64,000 bases of DNA. Origin: Rhabditoides inermis. Taxonomy: Eukaryota; Nematoda; Chromadorea; Rhabditida; Rhabditidae. A program made the translations under genes and the position numbers. A model generated the notes under the pieces. That model did no database searches. It was not told the DNA's origin and saw only the letters and a list, made by a program, of their open reading frames with translations. Below are positions 31,588 to 49,825 of this stretch, one piece after another; position 1 is the stretch's first letter; the number at the start of each line of letters is the position of its first letter. The stretch covers positions 1,733,501 through 1,797,500 of the forward strand of contig CAWZYM010000331.1 of the NCBI GenBank assembly GCA_963966185.1, written 5' to 3'.

Positions 31588-34500
31588 ACGCGCTTTGACC
31601 GCAATAAATTCATCACCCCTGCCATACAAATGCCGCGCGCAAACCAATACGTGCCCGAAATACGTTCCTGTTTAGGGTGGTATTTGAAACCAGTGGAACC
31701 TATTCAATTTCACGTCGCTTTTACACGCAAATCACCATGTTAAAAATCAATTGGAAGGTATCATGCTCAGAAAAAAAACTACCCACCGATCGTCGTCTTA
31801 TTCTACGCTTCACATAAACACCAAGTAACCAGCGGTACTTTCCACAGCAATACACGTGTTTCAACCATTGGAAACAAAAGCAATCCGAACCATCCATAAT
31901 TATTTGAACAACAACTATGTCTACCGATCGTCGTCTCTCTCTACATTCCACATGACCATACTATTTGAAATACAGTATACAAAACCCCCCGTACCGATCC
32001 TTGTCTGTCTATGTTTACGCTTCACCAATACACCAACTAACCAGACGGTGCTTTAAACCGATCGAAATACAGAAACCCGTACCGATCGTCGTCGTCGCTG
32101 AAGATGCGCGCGTCGCTCTCGGATCCGATCGTCGACTCCTCGTGATAGCGACGCCCGCCGCCACCCGGGGCCTGCCGGTGGCCTGTAAAAATAGCATTGA
32201 ATACACGAATCCATACATTCCTCTTCCTCTCTGAACCTCCAATCTACCCTGATCCATCCCCAATCTTCCCACATTGAATTTACACAACCATACCTCCACT
32301 GTGAACATCTTGATCTAGAAAACTCCTATGACAATTCCTCACATTGAATTAATAATAATAACATTGAATTCACAATCCATGCTTTCCACATTGACCAATC
32401 TACCCTAAACTCTGGACACTGCCTCACCTATCAGGTAATAGCTGGCGTCTCCGCTCATCTCACTGGTCAGTGACAAGTGACTCGTCCTGTGCAGAAACCC
32501 TATCAGATGCCTCCGCGCACTCGCATCGGGAGCCGCGTCCCTCTGCCCATTGTACGTGCTCGTCGTGTGGCTACCGCCGTACCTCCGCAGCGGCTTCTTC
32601 CGGCTGCTGTCCACCTCGATCTCCATGTCCTCGACCAGCGGCTCGAGCATCTTCTGCTCCACCATCGTCATGGTGCGGCTGAGCGGGCGGGGCTGCACTC
32701 GTCGACCGATAGGCTCGCCTAGTGGTCGCCGGAGGACTGTGCTGGGTACGCGCTCCTTGCGCTCCTGCTCCGCCTGCACATTCAGGTCAACCGTCACAGT
32801 ATGGCTGCGCTGCACTCCGTCTCCTCCTCTCGCAGTGGGGACAGGTGGCACGCGCCTGCGCAGCCGCCGCTCCAGCCGCTCGCGTCTCTGCTCCTCCCTC
32901 TTCTCCTCCACCCGCCTCTCCTCCTTTTTCTGCGCCTCCTCCGCCTCCGCCAGCCGCTTGCCGACGCTGTCCTTCATGCCCTCCAGCGTGCGCTTCACCT
33001 TGTCCATCTCCTCTTTCTTCCTCTCCTCCTCCCGTCTCTCCTCGCGTGCTCCCATGGCGAGTCGCTTCGCCTTGACACCAATCACATCCGTGTTGATCAG
33101 AGCCTCGCTCAACCTTTTCTTCAGCCGACTCAGTCCCTCGAGTCTCTCCTCCTTGATGTATTCCGACTGTGTCCGCACAATCAGCGGGTCTCTGGCCGCA
33201 CACACCGCCACCACCACCTTCTTCTTCCCGCCTTGCTGCATCTTGCCCGCCTTCTCTTCGTCTCGGCCAAAAATCGCGTTGAGGTACTTTGTACTGGTGA
33301 TACTTCCAAAGTACTTCTTGCTCGCCTTCTTCTCCTCCTCCTCCTTGACCGAAACGTCCTCGTCCTCAAATGTCGCGAGAGGGGGTCGCTTCTCCTCGAC
33401 CCTCCCCTTCTTGCTCTTGTCCTCCTTCTCCTTGAGCTTGTTCACGATGCCGGCTACTTTCCCAGTGGATGCATACTTGTGTGCACTCTTCCGCTCTCCG
33501 ATCAGCTCCTTGAGAAACGACGCCTTCTCCGTCAGTCGCGTAGTGTCAAAATCGCGGCGGCAGCGCTCGCGCGCCGTCATCTACAGAAAATGAATAGATA
33601 GAAAGGACAAATCGATCGATCGATCGCAGCACAGCGCACAATCAATAATCAGTTCGCATCGGAATGAGGGGGAGGGAGAGGGGAATGCGTCGCCGCGCAC
33701 GCAACCACTCGAGAAGCGAGGGCGGCGGCGGCGGCACAGGCAGAGAGAACGGGATGAGCTCACAGCGAGATATCAGCCGTACAAGAGAACAAGAGTGGTG
33801 GAGGCAAACCGGAAGTCACGCGGGTTGAAAGAGCAAAGATACCCGATCAGATATATTGATGGGGGTACCGCACGAATCGAGGGACCCGGAAAATCATCAA
33901 CGAGTAATCTCAAAAGACGAGCAATATATCTCGCTTCAGCAATCAGATAGTATGAGCACACATTTATCAGCGGCGGCAAAAAACGTTGAGATCAAAGCCG
34001 GCGGATATATGCAGAGATGCGCGCGCCGCGAGGAAAAAAGTGGGAAGACCACCGGAACTCGATGCGAGCAAAAAGAAAAAGGAGAACACACAGCTTTCAG
34101 ACACACCGCTCCAGCCAATCAGCCAAGGACGTATTGCGGACACATCAGTAGCTCTCTCTCGAAGTGAGTGCCGAAAACCACTCCACACTCTTGCTTCCAC
34201 ACTCTTCTGTGACTTTCTCCCCACCAGCCACTCTCTGCCACCACTCCTCTTGACACTTCTGTACATGTTATAAACCAAAACACATACCGTAAGCCACAAG
34301 TGCACACTAGATAAGTAATAAGCCACGAGAACAAACAAAAGAGTTGCATGATCAGTGCAAGCAGGGACCGAGAGATGAGATTCCAGGGAGATGGGCGAGG
34401 GATATCACTAACATGATCGAAAGTGCGCAAACACACACAAAGAAGCCATCGCATCTCGAGTCCGAGTCCACTTTGGAGACATCCCTCTCATTCCTAGCCA

Positions 34501-37500
34501 CACTCTTCTCCCAGACATGATCTCCACAAAAACCAAACCACAACCACCGTATCACTCACTATCACTCACTAGGATCACATGACAAACACTCGTTACATCG
34601 CAACCATTCAATTAGTCCAAGAAAAAGTGCATAGGATAAAGAAGAATCGCGGTAGAGCGTTGAACTCTCAAAAAAGCTCGCCGACGCCGACTAAAATACC
34701 CGCGGGCGAATGGCGTGCAGAGATACGCATGTGCAGGAGATAACCCAGTGAGAGAGCGAGAGGGTGAGATATTTGTGATACGCCACTCCGGCTAGGCTAA
34801 ACATTTTCACTCTCTCACACTAATCACATGCGGAGAGAGACAGAGATAGAGATGGAGAGAGAGAGATGGAGAGACATCATCAAATCGAGGCGATATGAGA
34901 AAAAGAGAGTGAGTGAGGTGAAGAGAGGAGAGAGAGAGCCCATTCGAAACGACTATAAATCCTGGACGCCTGCCCACTGATGACAAGCAGAAAACGAGAA
35001 CATCATAGGGAAATCTCTCGAATCAATAGGATACGAGGGGATCTTCAGTCGACCAGCAGACAATGCGCGCGCGAAAAAAGCTCGGGGTCCGCCGGTCGTT
35101 ACCACTCTAAACTGATCTCCGTTCAAGTGGACGAGATGGGAAACGATTGGCGAGCAACGAGCACAGACGCTCGCAGATCACAAAACGTCGAGGACTCGGG
35201 TTCACACGACATCACTCGTTGACTCTTGCCTGGCAGGCGGTGCAGGAAGGCGCGCGCGAAGCGAGAGAGAGAGAGAGAGAGAGAGAGAGCGATTCCTCGT
35301 TTGGCAACTCCTCGCTTGCTCACTCACTCACCCTAGTACTGGAGTGTCTCTAATTGATTGTACAACACTCTCTTCACTGTCCACAGTCACATCTCTACAG
35401 TAACATGTGTGTGTGTGTCTTTCGCTGACGTCAACAAATTACATGATTTCCACACATACACACACGCGCATAGTACAAACACTAATCAGTGTTCACAGTT
35501 CACCAGTCATTGCAAGTACAGCAAGGCCGCCCAGACACCAATCACATACTACAGTACCCCCCGCCCAATTACATACTACAGTACCCCCCGCCCAATTACA
35601 TACTACAGTACCCCCGCTCACCTGCTCCTCCCGCCCCCCCCCCCGTTAGTCAACACTCTTACAGCACCAACCCAAATCCAAAATACGGTACCCCCTCACC
35701 TCCTCCTCCCACCCTAGTCAACGCTCATTACACTTACAGTACCCCAACAGCAGACTACAGTACCCCCGCTCACCTCCTCCTCCTCCCATCATGTAGTGTG
35801 GCTGGACGTGTCGTCGGTTGAGGCTACCCTTCATGTACGCGGGTGGGGGCATGGCGGAGATCATCGACTCAGAGTCTGTCGACAACACTGCAACACGAGG
35901 GGATGGATGAGATGATGTACGGTTGATGTACGTAATGATGCACGTAAGGGATGAGCTAATTCATATTCATGTACGTTTCATTGAGACAGCTAAAACGAGA
36001 AAACAAGGTTGAGCTAATCAGCTAAGAAGAACGTCTCCCGATACTCACAGCTCTGGTCGTACTGATGGACGGCGTGGTGGTAGGCGCGCTGGTTGTTCAT
36101 GTGGTACATGCTCGACGGCGCCGGGCCCGGCACCTGCAGAGATGGGGGAGTGATAGGAATGTGGACAGCTGCTGTTCCGAGCCAAGTCCAGACCTCGAAT
36201 CCTCTATGTCATACAATGCAGACATGGAAAAGGGAAATGTTCTCATAATGACATGATACAATCCTGCTGTCTGACAAGACAACTAGACTACTCTACCCCC
36301 CATGCAAAAACCATGTGATAACGAAATAGATCAACTTGAATAAAATACGTTTCACAACCGCTACTACTCCGAGTCAAGCGCACACGATACAATGCTCCCT
36401 TACAATACAAAAAAAACTATGTTATAACGAAATGTTCTTATATGAAACCAACTTGAATAAAATACGTTCCACATCCGCTACTACTTCCAGTCATGGCAAC
36501 ATGATACAAGCAAACATTGATCACATCTGCTCACCATGCAAAACTAAATGAAATTGTCATCACAAAAGACCAAAATGAATAAAATATGTTCCACGCCACC
36601 CGCTATTATTCCGAGCCATGCCAACATAATACAATCCTTCATTGCCCTAGGCACTGGGAACGCACCCACCAATCACAGACCCGCAACCGCAACTAAAGCG
36701 AGAAATGTCTTAGGCAACGGACCATGCTCACCACGTAGTACTAGTGTACTACCCTTGCCACCATTATGCGATCGCTTATCCGTCTCTTAACACCGTACTT
36801 GTCGTTCATAAGGCATAAGAAACTGGTTCATCCCTACTCCGAGCCATCTCCATCGATACCACCCCTCTCTGTCATCACCCCACCCACCATGTGATGCCTC
36901 CCGTACTTCCCATTGACCCCTCCACTCCCGTCCGAGTGTGTGCTGCCCTCTGTGGTCAGCAGGAACAGCTCGAACCGCCCGTTGGAGGACGCAGTCAGCG
37001 GCTCCATCTCGTCCCGTAGCTCCGCCTTCACCTCGCTGGAAAAAAAAGTTTGGGAAAAGAGTTTTGTCGCTGCAAAAGTCGCTGCCAACGAGAAAAGGTT
37101 ATTTTGAGTAACCACCGTGACACCTTGTCAACCGCTAACCAGAACGCACTTTAAAAAATATATATTTAACCAAAAGTTTGATGTTCGTAGAAATATGTTT
37201 CAAGATGCAAACTACATAAATTAGACCAATTGTTGTTAATCGAGCGACTTTCATAAATTCCTATATCATATTGATTTCAAACCGCTACTTTTTTTTTCTT
37301 TCAGTAGCGCATGTACAAAAAACTTTAAAAACTCACTATCCACTGTCGGGATCCTTGCTGCGGCAGTAGTACTTGAAGTTGCTGCGGGTCAACACCTGAA
37401 CGGGAGTCTCTCTCTCTCCCCCTCCCTCTATCTCTCTTTCTCTCTTTCCTTTTCCTCCTTCCTCCTCCCTCCTCCTCTCTCTCTTTCTCTCTCTCCCTTC

Positions 37501-39040
37501 TCTCTCCCCCTCCCCCCTCACCCTCTTGACGTCTCCGAGTGTGATGAGGTGGGGCGGCACGTGCACCTCCGTCAGGTACGGCGTCGGCTCGTCGTCAATG
37601 TGATAATAGACCTGCGCGATGAATACGTTACACACTCGCAACATACTAAGACTTCCTAGCAACTCAACCATAAACACATTAAAACATCATTATAAACCTA
37701 CGACCATGTTTTCATCTTAGATTTCTATCAGTGATTCACACTTGATTTATTTTAATCATTTAATTATACAAAAGACTACCCACTTTGGTGCTAATGGCCG
37801 GTAATGGCTTGCCCCCTCCCCCTCCTCCACTGCCTTTTCCTCATCAATGACATTGTCACACTCATTATATTATCAAAGACACTAGTTTCCTTACCCCCTT
37901 ACCGACCTTGGTGCTAATCGCGGGAAACGGCTTGCCCCCTCCCCCTCCTCCTCCACTGCCGGTCGCACTGCCCGCCCGTCTTTCCGTGCCCGTGCTCAGT
38001 CGGCTCTCCGCGTCCGACGTCATGCCAGTGTCGTTGTCGGGGCTGTAGAGGCAAGGCATCATTCATTAGCAGCAGAACGTTTATCTCGAATCAAGTAGCA
38101 CGTTACGGTAAGGTTACGGTAAAGTACAGTAATACAATTATTATTATTATTAATGGTCGAGGAAGTGCGAAATTTGAGGTTATCAAATTATATAATAATG
38201 AGATGATTGCTTGATAAAAAAGTAGCTCATCAGCGATTCCGTAGTGTCGCAATTCGAGTCGAGGAATTGAAACCGAGGTTAATACTATCACATTGGTCAC
38301 ATTTGGTCACAAGACAAGGTTTAATTACCCAAGTTTGAGGTAATGCTTTCCCTGATGATGCCATAAAGGCGAAACGTCGGAATAAAGCTGTTTCTATCGC
38401 GGTACATCGGCTGAACACCACATCTCATCAAGACAAGATTGTTCAATAAAACCCCGCTTCGATACAGTCCATCTATGAAACATATCCAACCGAGGTATCA
38501 CCAACACACAACGTTCGAGACCGCGTAAAAAACCCCGTTTCACTCAACCACACCCCTACAGTAAGCAAACCACCCACGGACGATTGTTCACAGAGCGAAC
38601 AGTCCTCAAACACAACGTCATGGACCACTTCAGCCACGGATATCAGCGAGAACGAGTTCAAAACAAGGCAAAGCTATTAATGAGGAATAGTATAAGGCAG
38701 CCAATCAATCAATCAACAAATCGAAATCAATTAATCAGTAAATCGATACTCACTCGTAGCTCCTCTGCATGTCGAACATGCTGCTCTCGTCTCCGTTCGT
38801 GTCGCCAGTGTCGTCCAGTCTGAAACACATTCTTCCCCTCATCTCCAACCATGCGTATCAATTACTTGTACCTTATACGTATCAGAAATTAACTATAATC
38901 AGTAGGTGTATCAACCAACAATCGCACGAACAGGCAAGGATCAGATTAAAAAAACAAAGTGAAAACGGAGCTCACCCCATTCTAGCAGTGCCCTCGATGA
39001 CAGTGTCCGGATCGCCGGAAGAGTCGAGGCACGACGACAT
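25348..39040 (-). CDS. dsh: Dishevelled (DIX-PDZ-DEP), 731 aa isoform
   Basis: Cytoplasmic Wnt relay linking Frizzled to Axin and planar polarity effectors. 22 coding exons, transcription order: 39040-38976, 38819-38754, 38042-37907, 37611-37522, 37395-37337, 37035-36888, 36133-36049, 35887-35774, 32182-32083, 30708-30610, 30494-30337, 30068-29960, 29681-29573, 29420-29348, 29157-29087, 28836-28754, 27330-27236, 27178-27123, 26795-26684, 26384-26287, 25711-25587, 25492-25348. They sum to 2196 nt, in frame. DIX lies at about aa 90-170 ([13 protein letters not shown]). A basic HRRRKM stretch precedes PDZ (about 338-425: [34 protein letters not shown]). DEP is at about 532-606 ([22 protein letters not shown]). 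The C-terminus keeps SRQSFRMAM but ends [10 protein letters not shown], not the usual EFFVDVM. An 89-residue Gly/Asp-rich N-terminal extension precedes DIX, which is unusual. The start ATG at 39040 is the first in its exon. Confidence 0.96.
25508..25573 (+). repeat. (GA)n-filled last intron of dsh
   Basis: The last dsh intron (25586-25493) is essentially (CT)n on the coding strand. Confidence 0.95.
25930..26015 (+). repeat. (GA)n microsatellite with GTGTGTGGA interruptions
   Basis: A purine-rich tract in the dsh intron 26286-25712. Confidence 0.9.
26040..26200. repeat. Tandem duplicated hairpin-forming unit in a dsh intron
   Basis: Two units of about 78 bp, each with GAAGTGCACA...GCACTTCTTCC self-complementarity (about 26052-26095 and 26133-26173). 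Confidence 0.75.
27481..28615 (+). mobile_element. Composite interspersed repeat, short copy
   Basis: 27481-27870 matches 2161-2560 (GGGGCGGCGCG start, (GGC)n run with fewer units, CATCACGTAAGCTCCGCCCA). 27960-28030 matches 3215-3275, and the family A inverted repeat follows. It lies in the dsh intron 28753-27331. The paired co-occurrence suggests one element family. Confidence 0.7.
28032..28615. repeat. Inverted-repeat (MITE-like) element, family A copy 2
   Basis: Arms of about 235 bp (28032-28264 and 28383-28615) are near-perfect reverse complements starting CATATTCAGGATACG, with a roughly 118-bp AT-rich centre. Confidence 0.9.
31556..31588 (+). repeat. (GA)n microsatellite with G-run
   Basis: About 20 bp of GA followed by nine or ten G residues in a dsh intron. 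Confidence 0.9.
32428..33580 (-). CDS. dsh: Alternative 5' coding exon of dishevelled (384 codons, Lys/Glu-rich)
   Basis: An open frame of 384 codons begins at an ATG directly after a TTTCTGTAG acceptor (33581) and ends with a phase-1 donor (GATAG|GTGAGG at 32428). That phase fits the exon 32182-32083, the same exon that the DIX half (ending 35774) joins in phase 1. Splicing both would break the frame: in the frame set by 35774 this exon hits a stop within 12 codons. So it is best read as an alternative first coding exon giving an 861-residue protein without DIX but with PDZ and DEP. It is dominated by charged, coiled-coil-prone sequence ([24 protein letters not shown]). It has no recognisable domain. 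Antisense ORFs of 347 and 266 codons over it are shadows. Confidence 0.7.
33581..35773. other. Region upstream of the alternative dsh exon
   Basis: An intron of the DIX isoform and the likely 5' region of the alternative isoform. No open frame here fits either splice phase. Contains GA-rich DNA near 34840-34940 and a 27-bp tandem repeat at 35547-35618 (ACATACTACAGTACCCCC). A promoter is expected but no specific element is supportable. Confidence 0.45.
36170..36860. repeat. Degenerate ~120-bp tandem repeats in a dsh intron
   Basis: About four units contain AATAAAATACGTTCCAC and CCGCTACTACTCCGAGCCATG variants. Non-coding. Confidence 0.7.
38345..38390 (+). ncRNA. Hammerhead-ribozyme-like motif, copy 2
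   Basis: UUCC (38348-38351), CUGAUGA (38352-38358), GCC/GGC helix II with one extra U before it, GAAAC (38371-38375), GUC (38376-38378), GGAA (38379-38382). UUCC/GGAA forms helix I and self-complementary ACGU could form an intermolecular helix III. The upstream TTTAATTACCCAAG block is shared with the copy at 10034-10068. It lies antisense in a dsh intron (38043-38753). Confidence 0.6.
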
Positions 39041-41389
39041 TTCTAGTATACCTACACGAGAGTCGCTCTTGTACCTACGAGTTCTGCAATCAATCAATCA
39101 TCCACAATATTTGCATAAACAAACACTCGAGGGCATATTGTCAATGGGAGGGGGATATTCGGTTACAAATCCGGGAGACCACTCGACATTCGACAATAAT
39201 CCACGAGAAATACGTAATAGAGATATCTCATATAGCACTATCAAGAGACAAGAGATAATGTAATGATCGTTTGAAAAACAAGAAGCAATCAATGATCGAT
39301 CCAGAATGTCCATAGATCGGAGGCGCGATGCGTAGGAATGTGAAAATGTCAAGAGGGGAAGCGAGCGCGACACTGATCTCCTCTCTCGATCGCGACACGA
39401 GGAAAGAGACAAAGACAAACACACTGATCGCAAGGAAGCGGATACGCATCTGCTTGGGAGAAGGACCACCCTAATCCACATCCGTACAAACACACAATGA
39501 TGCGGGGTGGTAACACAGCTATACATAAATAATACAGCAGACGCCGGCGGAACAACCTCGTATACATTTCATAAGGCCTAGGGAAAGGGCGGGCTCTAAA
39601 TTGGTGGTTCCGAGGCGAAGGCGCGTCAATGTCGCGCTAATAGAAACTCTGGCCGGGAGGATGCCAATGCGTCTCGCTCGCGCCTACTTTCCATATCTAC
39701 TCTGCTCGACGTGTCTCAAGGGACGCATCGCTCAGATACGCGCCGACTCAGTCGAGTCGGCGGAGGGGAACTGGCACCGGTGCACCAGAGAGGATTAGAC
39801 AAATCGGAACGCCCCAATCACCGATAACGTCAATCAGCGATCAGCCGAGATGTGTTCTTGCAAGAACACACAAGCGCAATCGATCAATACGTCGATCGGA
39901 TAGAAAAGGGCATGGGGTGAGGGGGTGGAGTGAAAAGCCGGGAGCGTGGTTGGGGTCAAGCCGTTGCGTGGCTTGTGTCTGCGCCCTCTCACTGCCAGCG
40001 GGTCGTGAGGTCATCCCTCGCGCAGCACTCATCGCACTACTGCAGCTAACGAGCCCATTGCCCCGAGAATAACCAAATTCGCCCCAGAAGAGTATCGATG
40101 GTGGGTACACATGAGCATGCAACCGCGATGAATACGAACAGCTGATAGACTGCGAGGTGTGATTGATTAATCAGGAAATTCCGGGAGGCGAGAGCCGACA
40201 ACAGCCACAAGAGGAACACAAATACCAGATAAGCGGAGTCCGAGTAGAATAGATTCGAAGGGGACGCTCGTAAAACAAACACCAGCGAACGCGGGAGGAG
40301 GCGGGTGTGATCATAAACGAAGGGCACATTCGTAATTGTGTGCTGGTGCGGCTAGCTGCTGGCTAGCGGGTCGACTCGAGCCCGGAGAACACAGCTGTTC
40401 TCATCGCATGCTAATACCCGACGAGAGAGAGAGAGGGGGAAGAGATCGATCGATGCGTCCTCTCTCTCTCCATTCTCTCACTGCAAGTGCACAAAGTGCA
40501 ATCAGCGCACACTGGCCTGGGAAGAAGAACGGCTTATTCGGGGCATATCGCCGGTTCCAGGGCAAAGAAATGGAGAGAGCATCGATTGTCACGGCAACGT
40601 GGGGTGAGGGCGAAACGACCGTTGAAAAACACACACGAGGGGAGGTGAGGCAGCGGGCGAAGAACAATGTGAGTCATCTGGACAAGACGCGCGCGCGCAG
40701 CAAAAACGCGACGAGGCGCAGCAGCGTCGTCAATACGCGAGACGCGACCACCACGGCAGGCGAGCTGACCACATGTGCGCGTCGTGAGCCGATCGATACT
40801 AATTAGACAACAACGGAGGGCCGAAGAATGCGATGAACGCACATTGCAATGCGATGCCCGCCCCGGCTCTCCGGTAATTGGAATGCACGCGAGAATGCGA
40901 TGCGTGTGGTGGCAGATGCGGAGGGTGGCCACACGATTATTGTGCGCATCCATAAGAGGACATTGCACCTAATGAATGTGAGAGGTGTACTGTATTGGGT
41001 GTGACGAAATGAGCTAAATGCAATCGACGAATCAACAACAAGAAAGACAATAAGAACGGCGATGATGGTGAGTGAGTGAGCAAGCAAACACTCGAAGAAA
41101 CGGCGTAAAACAACGCGATTGTTTGTAAAATACTGAAAGTCGTAGAAATGTGTATGGTAATTTAATTGATTCGTCGAAACAAAACATACGACTAATTACG
41201 TTATCGATCGCAATCGAAAATTCAAAAATCAAAACGCGCCATTCCGCGCCAAAACGAGCCCTCCCACAAAGCGGGTCATTCGCGATGGGACCCCACGCGC
41301 TCACTGCGCTCACCACTCACTATGATGATAAAAACGATAATTTCTATTAAAACATGATTATTCATAATAATTTATGCACAAATAAAACT
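39041..41389. other. Intergenic: dsh 5' region and sre 3' flank
   Basis: 2.3 kb with no supportable ORF. An upstream acceptor-like TTGCAG on the minus strand (39087-39082) suggests that a 5' UTR exon boundary of dsh lies about 45 bp before the ATG. The rest holds the presumptive dsh promoter. Confidence 0.45.
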
Positions 41390-48002
<6,613 letters not shown>

Positions 48003-48209
48003 TCTTTAGTCTCAAAAATATATCAAGTAAATACTTGCCGCAACGCTATTGTGTCGTTGTTTTCTGAAAACGAAAAAAAACATTGCCGTAACATGCGAAT
48101 CATGAAAGATAAAAAAAAACGGCGCGAATTCGAAAAGTAGAACGCCAAACATCGAAAGGAGAGAGGGCAGGCATTGTTTGATCGCAGTCCCGTCTATCCT
48201 ATCCCTCTC

Positions 48210-48260
<51 letters not shown>

Positions 48261-48478
48261 TCCCTCTCACTCTCTCTTCCTTTTTTGGGAAGCGCGCGCC
48301 GCCTCCTCACTACTCTCTGCACCTCTCGCAACGCCACACTATTTCCGCTACATTCTAGCCTCTCCCAATTTCCTATCACATATTAGAAATGGTGACACAA
48401 AACGCGCGGCGACGGTCATATGTCTAATGTATCTTATGTCGCCCTCCTTCCCTCTCTCCCCTATCTCTCTTTCTCTCG

Positions 48479-48509
<31 letters not shown>

Positions 48510-49825
48510 TCTTCTGATCATCGATATTATTCACAAGGACAAAGGATAAACAAACGAAAGTATAAATAAATGATGAATTGAAGAAAAATCGCGTACACAG
48601 CACATAAAGTGAATGAGAACGAGAACAATCTTAGAATTACGAGAGCGGAGAAAAGCGATCACGCGAGTACAGTATTCTATCAGCCTATTTACCGAGTATG
48701 CAATTCTTTGACTAGTCATAGTACTGTCCACGCCCCTCTAACTACAGGTATTTGGTCACTGCCGGCACTATTCATAATATATTCAATTCTCACATTCACT
48801 TCAATTGCAAAAATTCACCTGGCCAACTAGATTTTTCCGCGTGAAAAAAGAAGCTCGATACGCGTAACGCCATTGAGAAAATAAAACCAACACACGTATT
48901 ACTATAGTGTGTCTAAATTTAACTCGATACCAAGAAGTCGTCAGCGTCAATTTGAATATACGATAAGTGTACGATAATGCGAGATGAGAAAACAGAAATT
49001 CGATTTCAAACAATGTTTCCGGCTATTTCAAACAAAAAAAACCCGACAATACAAAACACGCAGTCAAGTGTGAAACATGGTCAGATAATTATATAATTTC
49101 AAAATGCATAAAGAATAATAAAATGTCACAAATCACACACTACAACATACACACTCGATAGCTCTATGGATCTACACCAGCTCTCTCTCTCTCTCTCCTC
49201 CCTCCCTCTTTCTCTCTCTCCCAGCCCTCCCTCTCTCTCCTTCCCGCTCCCTCTCTTTGACACATTATTTGCACAGTGAATAGACACGCATGTCCGCACT
49301 CGCGCAATCCACGAATCTATCCCACACACACATACACACACGTATGTCACGAGAAAAATCAAACAACAAATGTGAGCTTATTACGTTTATCTCTTTTTAT
49401 TACAACACACGGACAAAAAACACCATTCGCAAGTATCAAACAGGCAATAAATAGATGAAATTTAAACACGACCGAATAAATTATACACTCTTTCTAGAAC
49501 ACTCTTGACTATGCTAACCAGGAGTATGTGCGCACTCTCTCTCCAACCTACGTACTCTCTCTACTCCTTTCGCATGCAAATCGAGCCCCGCCGCTCCATG
49601 TATGGTGAGTTACAGAGTGTACCCATACAGATATCAAACATCAGAACACACAATTGCGAATAGAACGTGTACAAATAATAGAAATCAAAAAGGAAATCAT
49701 CACATATGTGCGAATAGACAACACAGTCCCGAAAACAGCCAAACACACATCTGGTCGTCTGTGGGGTCGAGTGTGGCCAATGGCATCCCTCTCCTCCTCC
49801 TTCTTCATCCTGCTCCTCCTCCTCC
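48003..49825. other. Intergenic between sre 5' end and RER1 3' end
   Basis: 1.8 kb without a supportable gene. CT-rich tracts occur at 48210-48285 and 48440-48512. It must hold the sre promoter and the RER1 3' UTR; tttatt at 49396-49401 and 49477-ish could be minus-strand AATAAA signals, but they are not decisive. Confidence 0.45.

Noticed and set aside
32550..33601. Long + strand ORFs (347 and 266 codons) opposite the alternative dsh exon
   Set aside because: They are antisense shadows of a codon-biased, Lys/Glu-rich exon; the minus strand has proper splice sites and phase.
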